Notes: generated by a model from the sequence alone, not told the origin. A stretch of DNA of 64,000 nucleotides from Acidobacteriota bacterium (GCA_014584705.1 JACTMJ010000007.1:1-64000); one strand, 5' to 3'. Positions 27,476 through 37,045 are shown, counted from the stretch's first letter. Numbers and translations are program-made.

Positions 27476-28777
27476 ATGCAATACCCGGATTCGGTCGAGT
27501 TTCTCTACGCGCTCGGCAACGAAATCAAATCGGTGAAATTCGGCCTGGAGCGCATCCGCGCCCTGCTCCGTGCGCTCGGCGATCCCCAACTGCGGTTTCA
27601 GGTTGTCCACGTCGCGGGCACCAACGGCAAGGGTTCCACCTGCGCGATGATCGCCGCCGGCGTGGAGGCGGCGGGACGGTCCACCGCGCTGTTCACCTCT
27701 CCCCACCTGGTGGAGCCTACGGAACGGATCCGTATCGGCGGCACGGATATCTCGCAAGCGGCATTCCTTGAAGTCTTTGAGCAGGTGCATCAAACCGCCG
27801 AAGCCATGGTGGCGCGCGGAGACCTGGATATGCACCCCACCTATTTCGAAACGGTAACCGCCATGGGCTTTCTCGCTTTTGCCCGCGCCCGCGTCGAATG
27901 GGCAGTGGTGGAAGTCGGCCTCGGCGGGCGCTTGGACGCCACCAACGTAGTCGCACCCGCACTCACCGTGGTGACGCCCGTCGATTATGACCATGAAGCC
28001 TGGCTTGGAAACAGCATCGAAGCCATTGCGCGAGAGAAAGCGGGCATTCTGAAAACGGGCGTGCCCGCATTGTTTTCCGTGCAGCGCCCCGAAGCGCAGG
28101 CGGTGCTGGAAGCCGCCGCGGTGGACGCCGGCGCGAAGGCGCATCGCAGTGACGAGTGGCGCATTTCAGGCCTCGAAACAAACCCGGACGGCGCGCGATT
28201 CTCCCTCCGCCGGCACCGGCCGCTGAAGATCGAATGTCCGTTGCGTGGTGCGTGGCAAGTGGAGAATGCCCGCGTGGCGGCAGCCGCGCTGGACCTCCTG
28301 AATGTGGACGCCGGCGCCATCGAGAATGGTATCCGCCATGTGCGCTGGCCCGGCAGGCTGGAACGCGTCGCCCGCCGCCCGGATATTTTCGTCGACGGCG
28401 CGCACAACCCCGCCGGGTGCGCCGCGCTCGCCGGGTATATTCGCGCATCGAAGGGCGCGCACCGCACCTGGCTGGTTTTTGGGGCCATGCGGGATAAGGC
28501 GATTTCCGAAATGGCCAGTCTGCTTTTCCCGCTCGCGGATGAGATCATCCTCACCGCGCCCGCCCAGTCTCGCGCGCTCCGTCCGGAGGCGCTGGCGGAG
28601 GAAGCGGAACACGTCGCCTCCGCTCCCCGCATCCAGATCGCGCACGGCTTCCCGGAAGTAATGCGCACGCTACAAGGAGCGCAACCGGACGACCGGGTCT
28701 TCATTGCGGGTTCGCTGTATCTGGCCGGAGAGGCGAAGGCCTGGTTCGCGGCGCACAAGTCGCAGCGGGCCTCATAA
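27476..28777 (+). CDS. folC: Folylpolyglutamate synthase / dihydrofolate synthase
   Basis: The 433-residue enzyme adds glutamate to dihydropteroate and to reduced folates with ATP. It begins PDSVEFLYALGNEIKSVKFG, matching family N-termini, and has the P-loop VAGTNGKGSTCAMIAAG, the Mur-ligase-like LTVVTPVDYDHEAWLG segment with its metal-binding His, and the C-terminal IFVDGAHNPAGCAAL. An alternative ATG at 27419 overlaps the stop of the preceding gene, but the added residues do not resemble the family. The stop codon (28775-28777) is one base before the plsC start, so the two genes are co-transcribed. Confidence 0.95.
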   Translation: MQYPDSVEFLYALGNEIKSVKFGLERIRALLRALGDPQLRFQVVHVAGTNGKGSTCAMIAAGVEAAGRSTALFTSPHLVEPTERIRIGGTDISQAAFLEVFEQVHQTAEAMVARGDLDMHPTYFETVTAMGFLAFARARVEWAVVEVGLGGRLDATNVVAPALTVVTPVDYDHEAWLGNSIEAIAREKAGILKTGVPALFSVQRPEAQAVLEAAAVDAGAKAHRSDEWRISGLETNPDGARFSLRRHRPLKIECPLRGAWQVENARVAAAALDLLNVDAGAIENGIRHVRWPGRLERVARRPDIFVDGAHNPAGCAALAGYIRASKGAHRTWLVFGAMRDKAISEMASLLFPLADEIILTAPAQSRALRPEALAEEAEHVASAPRIQIAHGFPEVMRTLQGAQPDDRVFIAGSLYLAGEAKAWFAAHKSQRAS

Positions 28778-28778
28778 A

Positions 28779-29645
28779 ATGGAACTGCAAGTGAGCGACA
28801 AGCACCGTATGTCATCCGCCGGAACAGAAACCCTGCTTGAGGACGCCACCGTCACCAGGCCTTCTCCGCCGAAGGACCGTTTCTCGTTCGCTTACCTGTT
28901 TGCCGTAGCCGTCAAAGCACCGCTAATCTGCCTCTCCACCATCGTGATGGGCAGCATCTCTTTCTGCTGCTCTTTCTTCGACAAGACGGGCAACACCCAG
29001 CATCGAGTGGCCCGCGCCTGGGCACGCCAATTGCTCGCTATCGGGGGCGTCCGGGTACGCGTCGAGGGGCTTGAAAACATTGAGCCAGGAGGAAGCTACG
29101 TCTTCGTCAGCAATCACGTAAGCTTCATGGATACACCCGTCCTGATGGCAAATATCCCGGTGCAGTTTCGCTTCCTCGCCAAGCAGGGCCTCTTTCAAAT
29201 CCCCTTCCTCGGCAATCACCTTCACCGCGCCGGGCACATCCCCATCCCTCGCGACGACATTCGCGGCATGCTGAAGGCGCTCACGCACGCCGCCGAGATC
29301 GTACAGCGGCGTCGCATCTGCCTTGTGATCTTCCCCGAAGGCGGACGCACGCACGACGGCCTCGGTCTGCAGGAATTCAAGGACGGCGCGGCCTATCTGG
29401 CCGTGAAAAGCGGCGTACCCGTGGTTCCCGTGGGTTTGCTCGGCATGGAGCAAATTCTCCCCATGGGTTCTGTTCACGTCCGCTCCGGGCGCGCTACGTT
29501 GCGCATCGGAAAACCCGTGCCCACGGCCGGCCTCTCCCTCAAAGAGCACAAGGCGCTCACGGATGAATTGCGCCGGAAGGTGGCCGCGCTCAGCGAACAG
29601 CCGCTGGCGGAATCTTCCCTCTCCGCGCCGGGCTCCGCTTCCTGA
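28779..29645 (+). CDS. plsC: 1-acyl-sn-glycerol-3-phosphate acyltransferase
   Basis: The 288-residue membrane enzyme acylates lysophosphatidic acid to phosphatidic acid. After a soluble N-terminal extension there is a membrane-associated stretch (FAVAVKAPLICLSTIVMG). The catalytic H-x4-D motif is NHVSFMDTP, followed by FRFLAKQGLFQIPFLG, and the second block is VIFPEGGRTHDG with the usual P-E-G. The final motif is VPVVPVGLLG. All catalytic residues are present. It follows folC with no gap and ends convergent to the next gene. Confidence 0.93.
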   Translation: MELQVSDKHRMSSAGTETLLEDATVTRPSPPKDRFSFAYLFAVAVKAPLICLSTIVMGSISFCCSFFDKTGNTQHRVARAWARQLLAIGGVRVRVEGLENIEPGGSYVFVSNHVSFMDTPVLMANIPVQFRFLAKQGLFQIPFLGNHLHRAGHIPIPRDDIRGMLKALTHAAEIVQRRRICLVIFPEGGRTHDGLGLQEFKDGAAYLAVKSGVPVVPVGLLGMEQILPMGSVHVRSGRATLRIGKPVPTAGLSLKEHKALTDELRRKVAALSEQPLAESSLSAPGSAS

Positions 29646-29672
29646 ACGGCGCCTCGCCGCGGCACGCTTCGT

Positions 29673-31169
29673 TCATGGCTTCGCCCACTGGAGCGAGTGC
29701 GCCCGAACCAGGATCGGCTTGCCTCTCAGAAGCACCGGAGTATCCGCGTCGAGGAAACTGTAGAACGCTTCGTCCTTGCCGAAACGATAGTAGGCGATCC
29801 CAACCGGAGCGGAAAGTTCCACCCCCAGCTTCCTTCGCAAGGCATCCGCTTCTTCACGCGACATTTTCATCAGCGGCGATTCCTTGGGCGAGAGCAGAAA
29901 CTCTTTCGCATCGAGGAAATCCTGGTCTGTAAACGTGTGCAGATCGAGGCGAACGACGCCCGGCGGCGCCTGGATGCGATCCATCAACGATGCCGTCATC
30001 GCCACACGGGCTCCGCGCTTCAGATGGGCCCGCACTTTCTCAATCAAGCCGGGGTCATGTGCCGCCTGCACACCCAACACCACCGCCTTGCTCTCCATCG
30101 GGTATTCCGCCGCGGGCACGACAGGGATGCCGAGCATCGCGAGGTAGTCCATCAGGTAGCGGTTATCGCCGGGCTCGCTATTGGGCGGCTTGTAATAGGC
30201 AACTCCCTGCACTTCCTTGCCGCGAATTCGCTTCGCGGTCTCGCGCATTGCCGGCAGATCCCGGATGAAGAGCGCATGTCCGGGGTGCCCCTCCACCACA
30301 TCGAACAGATTGAACAGCATCAGTTCCGGTGCACCCGCCAGCACGCTCTGCCAAGCCTGATCCACAAAGTTCTGTGCTGTGCACTCAATATGGTCAAACC
30401 AGGCCGCTTCGGCCGTGCCGCGGGAAACCTTGTTCAGCCAGCGGTAATTGATGTAGCCTTCCGTGGGCTGCACGAACCCCATGCGCTGCGTCTTCGGGTT
30501 TCGCACTTCCGTCCCTACCCAGATCGCATTGAACTTCGGCGCGCTGTGTGCCGGATCATACCCGTACGTGTGGAAAAGGTCATACCATTGCGGATACTTG
30601 ATCACGAGGCGAATCGTCGGCTTCACCTCCCTCGCCGGCCGAATCACGATCGAATCCAGCAGGCTGCCCAACAACTCACGGCGATACTGGCCCCAATCCC
30701 GGTCTCCGCGCGCCGCCTCGGATTGCGCGGAAGTGTCCGCCGTGCAAAAGAAATCGTCGAGCACCAGTTCATCGAAAACGGCGGCGTTCTCACGGAAGAA
30801 CGTTTCAATTCCCTTCTGCGTGGCTTCGGATTCCCAATTCAGCCAGCCCAGCGGACCGTTCTGCCTTGTCCCAAAATGCGCACCGGGCACCGTAGCGATG
30901 CCGCCCGTGGTGGCGAAACCCAGCTTCGCCAACTGCCCGCGCAACTCCCTGAGCTTTTCTGGAGCGACGTACTCATCGCCCCGCCGCCCTTCGAGCACCA
31001 CTCGAGTGACACCCAGCTTGTGCATGGCCGCCGCGGCGCGCGCACGCCCTTCCGGGGTGGCCAGCAGCTTCTCAATCCCGCCCGCCGTGGCATACACGGA
31101 GACTTTCAGATCCGCTTCCGCCGCGCCGAGGTAGCCGCACAGAAGCAACAACAAAACCGCAAATCGCAT
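29673..31169 (-). CDS. Secreted protein, TIM-barrel-like with GATase-like C-terminus
   Basis: The 498-residue protein has a clear signal peptide (MRFAVLLLLLCGYLGAAEA). The N-terminal 300 residues contain segments typical of glycoside-hydrolase-like TIM barrels: LGVTRVVLEGRRGDEYV, AAVFDELVLDDFFCTAD, TIRLVIKYPQWYD and APELMLFNLFDVVEGHP. The C-terminal part (YLAMLGIPVVPAAEYPME, AVVLGVQAAHDPGLIEKV) resembles the glutamine-amidotransferase-like domain of beta-galactosidase trimerisation regions. I do not recognise a specific family and no catalytic pair can be assigned with confidence. It is convergent with plsC. A role in polysaccharide handling is a reasonable guess. Confidence 0.65.
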   Translation of the reverse strand: MRFAVLLLLLCGYLGAAEADLKVSVYATAGGIEKLLATPEGRARAAAAMHKLGVTRVVLEGRRGDEYVAPEKLRELRGQLAKLGFATTGGIATVPGAHFGTRQNGPLGWLNWESEATQKGIETFFRENAAVFDELVLDDFFCTADTSAQSEAARGDRDWGQYRRELLGSLLDSIVIRPAREVKPTIRLVIKYPQWYDLFHTYGYDPAHSAPKFNAIWVGTEVRNPKTQRMGFVQPTEGYINYRWLNKVSRGTAEAAWFDHIECTAQNFVDQAWQSVLAGAPELMLFNLFDVVEGHPGHALFIRDLPAMRETAKRIRGKEVQGVAYYKPPNSEPGDNRYLMDYLAMLGIPVVPAAEYPMESKAVVLGVQAAHDPGLIEKVRAHLKRGARVAMTASLMDRIQAPPGVVRLDLHTFTDQDFLDAKEFLLSPKESPLMKMSREEADALRRKLGVELSAPVGIAYYRFGKDEAFYSFLDADTPVLLRGKPILVRAHSLQWAKP

Positions 31170-31337
31170 GTGTCTAGCTTATTGCAAACGGAGAAATGAT
31201 GTCGAGATTTTGGGTGCCAGTCTCACTTTTTGCAGCGCCTTCCCGGATCTGGTTGCAAATTCTGAAACGGCGCGACATCGCAGCGCCGCTCTGAGAACAC
31301 CCTCGCGGCTTGCCAAACCGCCGCTTCCGGGCAGAAG

Positions 31338-32708
31338 CTAAACCCGCCCCCGCAGCATCAGGTCAAAGTACAACGGCTTCATCATGTACCGCTTCAGGAT
31401 CCAGCCGGGCCGGTGTTCATGGCCCGGATCCACGAACGGAATCGTCGGTTTGGGTTCCTTCCTGTAATCGAACTCCGCCATCAGCACCTTGCCGTACTCG
31501 GTCACGAACGGGCACGCGGTATACCCGTCGTAGACGGCATCCGGCTTCCGCCCTTCCATCGTGGCGATGAGATTTGCCGTCACGACGGGCGCTTGCATTC
31601 GCACCGCGGCCGCCGTCTTGCTCGTGGGGATTCCGGCTACATCCCCGGCGACGAACACGTTCTTGAACCGGGCATGCACCAGCGTGGCCGGGTCCGTGGG
31701 AACCCACTGGGCCGCCTTGCCCGTGGCGGGATCGTGAATCAGGGAAGACTCCAGCACGAATTGCGGGGGAGTCATCGGCGGAACGATGTGCAGGAAATCG
31801 AATTCCCGCGTGACGGTCTCCACGCGAACGGCGGTGTCCCCGCCTGCGGAAGCGGCCTCCGGCGTGCGCTTCTCGAAGGTCACCCGGCGCGCCACGGTAT
31901 CGACAGCCTTGATCCGGTGATGCGGCGTCACGGCCAGGTTGCGTTCCGCGTAAATTTCATCGAGGCGTTTGCGGAACAGCGGCACCTCGAACAATTCCTT
32001 GCCGGCCGTATAGAACTGAAAATCCACGCGGTCGCGAGTCCCCTGCCGGCGGCAATAGTCTTCGGCCATCATGTTGACCTTCTTAGGTGCCCCGCCACAT
32101 TTCAGCTTCGTCCATGTATCCGTAAAGTACGCGCGCCCCCCATCCGAGGAAAGCTTCTGGATGGCCAGCCAGCAGGCATGCGCGCTCTTGAAGTCGTAGA
32201 TGCAATGAACGTTGCCTTCGCCCAGACGCTCCCTCGATATGCCCTCAATGGCTTCGAAGTGCATATCGAGGCCCGGCGTCAGCACCAGATAGTCGTAGTC
32301 CAGGACGCCGTTCGCCGCCGTTGACAATCGGTTCCGCTCCGCATCAATCGACACAACGCGATCGGCAAGATAGCGAACCCCCTCGGGAATCAGCGACGCT
32401 TCCTCGCGGTAGGTCTCCTCCGGAGTGAACTCGCCGCAGGCCATCATCGTGAAACCGGGCTGGTAGAAGTGCTCACGCGCCGGGTCGATTACCGTGATAT
32501 CGGGTTGCGCCAGCGCGCACCGAAGACGGGCCGCGATACTAAGCCCCGCCGCGCCTCCGCCCACCACTACGATCTTCCCCTTCGCCTGGCTGGCGGGGCA
32601 TGCCGTCGCGGCGTAAGCGCCATATCCCGCGGCACCCAGCCCCGCTATACCGGCACCCTGCAGAAAACGCCTTCGGCTGAAGTTCGATCTCGAAGCACTC
32701 TCCCTCAT
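31338..32708 (-). CDS. Sulfide:quinone oxidoreductase-like flavoprotein, Tat-exported
   Basis: The 456-residue protein has a Tat signal (SRRRFLQGAGIAGLGAAG), then an FAD-binding dinucleotide motif (IVVVGGGAAGLSIAARL), EHFYQPGFTMMACGEF near the flavin, and the second FAD motif VFVAGDVAGIPTSKTAAAV. Cysteines at CGGAPKK and CPFVTEYGK match the redox-active positions of sulfide:quinone reductases. The C-terminus (YMMKPLYFDLMLRGRV) is amphipathic, as expected for quinone and membrane contact. It would oxidise sulfide at the outer face of the membrane and feed quinone, possibly to the ACIII chain encoded further right. Flavocytochrome c or another family member cannot be excluded. The start at 32708 is preferred; an ATG-like start nine codons earlier exists. 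Confidence 0.85.
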   Translation of the reverse strand: MRESASRSNFSRRRFLQGAGIAGLGAAGYGAYAATACPASQAKGKIVVVGGGAAGLSIAARLRCALAQPDITVIDPAREHFYQPGFTMMACGEFTPEETYREEASLIPEGVRYLADRVVSIDAERNRLSTAANGVLDYDYLVLTPGLDMHFEAIEGISRERLGEGNVHCIYDFKSAHACWLAIQKLSSDGGRAYFTDTWTKLKCGGAPKKVNMMAEDYCRRQGTRDRVDFQFYTAGKELFEVPLFRKRLDEIYAERNLAVTPHHRIKAVDTVARRVTFEKRTPEAASAGGDTAVRVETVTREFDFLHIVPPMTPPQFVLESSLIHDPATGKAAQWVPTDPATLVHARFKNVFVAGDVAGIPTSKTAAAVRMQAPVVTANLIATMEGRKPDAVYDGYTACPFVTEYGKVLMAEFDYRKEPKPTIPFVDPGHEHRPGWILKRYMMKPLYFDLMLRGRV

Positions 32709-33002
32709 CGTGCGTACGGTTTCCTTTCCAAGCACGATAGCCGGACCCCGGCAGCGCCTGACCGGAATAAATGAGAGCTGCGGGTCCGTAACTCCATCAT
32801 ACTGTACTAACCCGGCAAATTGTATCCATGATTCGGATTTCCCAGTGCAGGCCTATCAGGAAACGGTGCAGTCCTGTCAGGCAAGGGGCAAGGCACGGCC
32901 GCGTCGCAGTGGAGAAGGCCAGTGTGCCAGCCTGACTGCTCAAGCAAGCAAACCGGTCCCCTCATCCTGCCTGCGAAGCTCCGGATGTTCCCGTCCGCCC
33001 GC

Positions 33003-34448
33003 TCAGCAATCCGTCCCGAACTCGGCCTCGAAGGCGGCTGCCAGATCGGCGCCCCAATTGTCGATGGGTTTCAGCCGTCCGAAGAAGAAGCGCAGCAGTG
33101 GCGGCTCTTCGACGAAGCTCAGGCCCTTCACCAGGTCCCGGTGCGCGTAGAGCCACGTCAGCCGGTCCACGGCATACTCAACGTGCGAGACGGAGTAGAC
33201 CCGCCGGGGCACTGCCAACCGCGCCAGTTCCAGATCCGAAAGCACGTCTTCTCCGTTCTCGTCGCGGTCGGAGGAGACCGTCCCGCGCTCCATGCTTCGA
33301 ATGCCGGAAGTGATGTAGATCGCCGCGGCCAGCGCGCCGGCGGGATACTCTCGTTGCGGGATATGCGGAAGGAAGCGGGTGGCATCCACGTGGCAGGCAA
33401 GGCCGCCCGGAGGCGTTACAACCGGCACGCCGCTCTCAACCAGCCGGCCAACGAAATACTGGATCAAATCCGCCGAGCTTCCAGCCACTTCGAGTTCGGT
33501 CATCTCCCGAATGCCAACCGCCATGGCTTCCACTTCCTTGGCCGACATGCCGCCATAGGTGAGGAAGCCCTCATAGACCGGAAGCCAGGGCCGGATCGCC
33601 TCGTAGTGCTGCTTGTTGTTCGTGGCGATCAACCCGCCACGCACGCTGCAACTCTTGCGGCCGGAGAGGTAGCAGATGTCCGCGTAACTCATCATCTCCC
33701 GGATAATGTCCCGGATCGAACTCTCCGTGTATCCCGCTTCGCGCTTCCGGATGAAGTACGCATTCTCGGAAATGAGACTGGCATCCACCACCACCGGGAT
33801 GCCGTGCCGCGCGGCTACTTCCTTCACTTCGCGCAGGTTGGCCATCGAGAACGGCTGTCCGCCGATCAGGTTGGTGGTGGCCTCCATGCGCACGAACGGA
33901 ATGTTCTCCGCGCCCCACTTCTCGATCGCCGCGTGGAACCTGGCGAGATCGAGATTGCCTTTGAACGGGTCGGCGCTCTGGGTGTTCAGCGCCTCGTCGC
34001 CAAAGATCTCCAGTACCTTGCCGCCGGCCAGTTCGAAATGGGCCTTCGTCGTCGTGAAGTGGTAGTTCATCGGGATCACCTGGCCCGGCTTCACGAACAC
34101 CTTGGAGAGCAGGTGTTCCGCGGCACGCCCCTGGTGGACGGGCAAGAGATACTCGAGGCCGAACACATCCCGGACGGAATCGGCCAGCCGGTAGAAGCTC
34201 TCGGAACCGGCATAAGCATCATCGGCGACCATCATGGCGGCCAGTTGGTTGTCGCTCATGGCGTTGGTTCCGCTGTCGGTGAGCATATCCATGAAAATGT
34301 CACGAGTCCGGAGCAGGAATGTGTTGTATCCCCCTTCCTCGATCGCTCGCAATCTCTCCCTGGCCGGGGCGAGCCGCGCCTTTTGCACGATCTTGACTTT
34401 GTGCATTTCAATGGGAATGTCCTTCCCGTTCGAGAGCCTTACACTCAT
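33003..34448 (-). CDS. Tryptophanase / tyrosine phenol-lyase family beta-eliminating lyase
   Basis: The 481-residue PLP enzyme matches the beta-eliminating lyase family that splits Trp or Tyr to indole or phenol, pyruvate and ammonia. Visible are VHQGRAAEHLL near residue 104, IPVVVDASLISENAYF with PLP-binding Asp222, the Schiff-base Lys265 in YLSGRKSCSVRGG, and GIRSMERGTVSSDRDE. The Lys segment differs from the KKD motif of the E. coli tryptophanase and Citrobacter phenol-lyase, so it may belong to a divergent subgroup and its substrate is uncertain. AAGGA lies nine bases upstream of the ATG and an inverted repeat lies about 30 bases upstream. Confidence 0.85.
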   Translation of the reverse strand: MSVRLSNGKDIPIEMHKVKIVQKARLAPARERLRAIEEGGYNTFLLRTRDIFMDMLTDSGTNAMSDNQLAAMMVADDAYAGSESFYRLADSVRDVFGLEYLLPVHQGRAAEHLLSKVFVKPGQVIPMNYHFTTTKAHFELAGGKVLEIFGDEALNTQSADPFKGNLDLARFHAAIEKWGAENIPFVRMEATTNLIGGQPFSMANLREVKEVAARHGIPVVVDASLISENAYFIRKREAGYTESSIRDIIREMMSYADICYLSGRKSCSVRGGLIATNNKQHYEAIRPWLPVYEGFLTYGGMSAKEVEAMAVGIREMTELEVAGSSADLIQYFVGRLVESGVPVVTPPGGLACHVDATRFLPHIPQREYPAGALAAAIYITSGIRSMERGTVSSDRDENGEDVLSDLELARLAVPRRVYSVSHVEYAVDRLTWLYAHRDLVKGLSFVEEPPLLRFFFGRLKPIDNWGADLAAAFEAEFGTDC

Positions 34449-34477
34449 GCTGTTTTATCCTTTCGGGTCCTGATATC

Positions 34478-34490
34478 TTGTTTATAACAA
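34478..34490. promoter_or_regulatory. Inverted repeat upstream of the tryptophanase-family gene
   Basis: TTGTT-TAT-AACAA has perfect 5-bp arms and lies 30 bases upstream of the lyase start codon, in an AT-rich patch that is likely to be the promoter. On the minus strand it contains a TATAAA element that could serve as the -10 box, so a regulator bound here would block transcription. This is inferred from position and symmetry. Confidence 0.35.
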
Positions 34491-34696
34491 CTTTGTCGCC
34501 CTGCGGACCATCCAGTCCCGCGGTGCGCACGCAGCACAACCGGAAAGGCCGCATGTTGCCAGCGCGCGGCGCTCACAAAGAGTGGATGATGGCATGCGGC
34601 CGCTTCGAGGCTTTGTTTGGCGTTCCTCGCGACGCAGAGAACATGCCGCATCAGCGGGAAACGATATGATCGGAAGAAACATAAATTGAGGTTCCA

Positions 34697-35758
34697 ATGA
34701 ATCGACGCTCCTTTGTCGCCACCACCCTAGCCGCACCCGTCGCCGCCCTTGGCGCGCAGCTTGAATCCGCGCCGGGCCGTCCCGCGCTTCGCTGTTCAGC
34801 CGGCGGGCACTTTCGGCTGCTCTCGATCTCCGACCTCCACTATCACCCCGCTCCGGATCCGCAAGGGATCGCGCTCACGGAGCAGCTGATCGAAATCGAG
34901 AAGCCTGACTTTGTTGTGGTGAATGGGGATTGCCTTTCCGGCCGCCAGAGCAAGAGCGTCGCGGAACTGCGATCCGCCATCGGGAATGTTGCCACCGCGA
35001 TGGAGAAGCACAAGATTCCGTGGGCCGTTACCTTCGGCAATCACGATCAGGAACACTTCGAGGCCACCAACGTCGACAAACACGCCGTGCTCGAAATGTA
35101 CATGTCCTATCCGCATAACCTGAATGGCGGATACGCCCGCGAACTCTATGGCGCGGGGACCAAGTACATCCTGATTTGGAACGCCGAGGGCACCAAGCCG
35201 GTGTACTGCATTTGGCTGATCGACTCCAACGATTACTTCACGGATGGCAAGAATCGCCCGTACGATTGGATCCACGCGGATCAAATCCAGTGGTACACCC
35301 GGAATTCCATCGCACTCGAAAAGCAGTACGGCGGCAAGATTCCGGGTCTGATGTTCTTCCACATTCCGCTGCCGGAGTTCCATGAAATGATCAACTCGGT
35401 CGGAATCATTGGCGTCCGCCATGAGAATGAATGCCCTTCTCCGGTGAACAGCGGCATGTTCTCCGCCCTGCTGGATCGCGGAGACGTTCGCGGCGTCTAT
35501 TGCGGCCACGATCATGTGAACAACTATGTCGGGCGCTGGCGGGGAATCGAGCTTGGTTACGATGGCGTCATCGGCTATAACGCCTATCCGCGGCTCGATC
35601 CCAACGATCCCGGCCACCTGCACATCCGCGGCGGACGGGTCTTCGAGATCAGGGACCAGCAGCCCGCCTCCCACCGCACCTGGATGCGCTTCAAGAGCGG
35701 CGCGAAGAACTGGGAAGCGGATTCCGAAGGCATCATGAAAAGTAGGCTCAGCTCGTAA
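34697..35758 (+). CDS. Exported calcineurin-like metallophosphoesterase
   Basis: The 353-residue protein has a Tat-like signal (MNRRSFVATTLAAPVAALGA). The two-metal phosphoesterase motifs are in order: ISDLHYHP (Asp46, His48), VVNGDCLSG (Asp78), TFGNHDQEH (Asn115, His116), FFHIPLPEF and YCGHDHVNNY. All metal ligands are present. Members hydrolyse phosphodiesters or nucleotide esters in the periplasm; the closest forms are the purple-acid-phosphatase-like Tat-exported enzymes. Substrate is unknown. The gene stands alone, divergent from the lyase. Confidence 0.9.
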   Translation: MNRRSFVATTLAAPVAALGAQLESAPGRPALRCSAGGHFRLLSISDLHYHPAPDPQGIALTEQLIEIEKPDFVVVNGDCLSGRQSKSVAELRSAIGNVATAMEKHKIPWAVTFGNHDQEHFEATNVDKHAVLEMYMSYPHNLNGGYARELYGAGTKYILIWNAEGTKPVYCIWLIDSNDYFTDGKNRPYDWIHADQIQWYTRNSIALEKQYGGKIPGLMFFHIPLPEFHEMINSVGIIGVRHENECPSPVNSGMFSALLDRGDVRGVYCGHDHVNNYVGRWRGIELGYDGVIGYNAYPRLDPNDPGHLHIRGGRVFEIRDQQPASHRTWMRFKSGAKNWEADSEGIMKSRLSS

Positions 35759-36105
35759 ACACCCTCCCCGGCCGCGCGCGATTCGGGATGCACGGGCCGC
35801 GGGAGAATCCCCGGCCTTGATCGAAGCAGTGGTCCGCACTGGAACCCGTGCAGTTCGTGCCGTGTGCGGTTCCCTTCCTTCAAGGTGGTGAAGCGGATCG
35901 AATCGATTGAGTTTGTCGAAGACTTTCGGCACCTCGGCGCGGGCTGCGGAGGCTATAACGAGGATCACGAATTCTACGGCTACCGGGAACCGATCTGAAC
36001 GGTGGCTTGGAAACCGGCGCCGAAACGGACCGCGGCCGCGAGATCGCCATTCCGCTTTCGAAATGGGCCGCTCCCCGGGTATTATGGACATGGAGGTCTG
36101 ATTCC
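35759..36105. other. Intergenic region with a possible gene remnant
   Basis: This 347-bp stretch lies between the phosphoesterase and the ThuA gene. Its middle contains a short frame (35885-35998) that looks like a C-terminal coding fragment and is listed separately. The rest has no recognisable gene; the right end carries the GGAGG ribosome binding site of the ThuA gene at 36092-36096. Confidence 0.45.
35885..35998 (+). pseudogene. Possible C-terminal gene fragment
   Basis: A 37-codon frame reads VVKRIESIEFVEDFRHL and then GCGGYNEDHEFYGYREPI before a TGA. Its aromatic and charged composition looks like real protein rather than noise. There is no start codon with a ribosome binding site, and the same frame upstream loses protein-like character. 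It could be the end of a gene whose 5' part was lost or frameshifted; I do not recognise the family. Confidence 0.3.
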
Positions 36106-36930
36106 ATGGCGAAACGCTTGTTCCTTGCCGCGCTCGCGATTCTTGCTCTTGGCCAGGCAGTGCCGGGCCAGCCGCCCGCCGCGCCGCCGAAAATCCAAAC
36201 GCTGATCATCACCGGGCAGAATGGCCACGACTGGCGAGCGGTGACCCCCGAGCTGCGCGGAATACTCGAGGATACGGGCCGGTTCGAGGTCCGCGTCATG
36301 GAGGAGTTCCGGGGTGCGGGCCCGGAGACGCTCGCCCCTTATGACCTCGTCGTGCTCAATTACTTCGAGCGCCGCAATCGCGAACTGTGGTGGGGAGACC
36401 GGGCGAATCAGGCGCTGCTTGATTTTGTGAGGAACGGCAAGGGCCTCGTCATGTATCACTTCTCCGCGGCCGCGTTCGACGGCTGGGCCGAGTACGAGAA
36501 GCTGTCGGGCGGCAATTGGCGGCCCAACCAGGGCCATCACAGCCCGCAGCATGATTTCGTCGTCAAGATCACAGACCGGGATCACCCCATCACGCGCGGC
36601 CTGAAAGCGGAACTTCCCCAGGTTCACGATGAACTGTACGCTAACCTTCGCTGGCAGCCCGACGGCGCCTATCACGTGCTCGCTACGGCTTGGGACGACC
36701 ACGCGCTTTATGAAGGAAAGGCTCGCCAGCCAATCCCCGGCCCCGGGCTCGATCACCCGATGCTCTGGACCGTCCCTTACGGCCAGGGCCGCGTCTTCGG
36801 CAACGCCCTCGGCCACGACGTTCCCGCTGTCCGCACGCCCACGTTCGTGGCGACCTTCACTCGCGGCGCGGAATGGGCCGCGACCGGCACAGTTACGCTG
36901 CCCATCCCGCCCGAACTGGCGGCGAAGTAG
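36106..36930 (+). CDS. ThuA-domain protein, secreted
   Basis: The 274-residue protein has a signal peptide (MAKRLFLAALAILALGQA). A ThuA/glutamine-amidotransferase-like fold follows: IQTLIITGQNGHDWRAVTP, then VVLNYFERR, GKGLVMYHFSAAAFDGW, the metal-like histidine cluster NQGHHSPQHDF, ITRGLKAELPQVHDELY and a C-terminal FGNALGHDV. ThuA proteins act in sugar (trehalose-related) metabolism in some bacteria and are common exported proteins in Acidobacteriota, but their reaction is poorly defined. GGAGG lies nine bases upstream of the chosen ATG; a longer frame exists without such support. Confidence 0.85.
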   Translation: MAKRLFLAALAILALGQAVPGQPPAAPPKIQTLIITGQNGHDWRAVTPELRGILEDTGRFEVRVMEEFRGAGPETLAPYDLVVLNYFERRNRELWWGDRANQALLDFVRNGKGLVMYHFSAAAFDGWAEYEKLSGGNWRPNQGHHSPQHDFVVKITDRDHPITRGLKAELPQVHDELYANLRWQPDGAYHVLATAWDDHALYEGKARQPIPGPGLDHPMLWTVPYGQGRVFGNALGHDVPAVRTPTFVATFTRGAEWAATGTVTLPIPPELAAK

Positions 36931-37045
36931 CCGGGCTTCCCCTTTGGCCGCGGTCCGAAGGGCGCAACAAATCCGCCACTGCCTCCGATCGGCGGCATTC
37001 TCCTGGAAAATGGGGTTGCTCTGATGGCGGCTGCGCGTCAAATAG

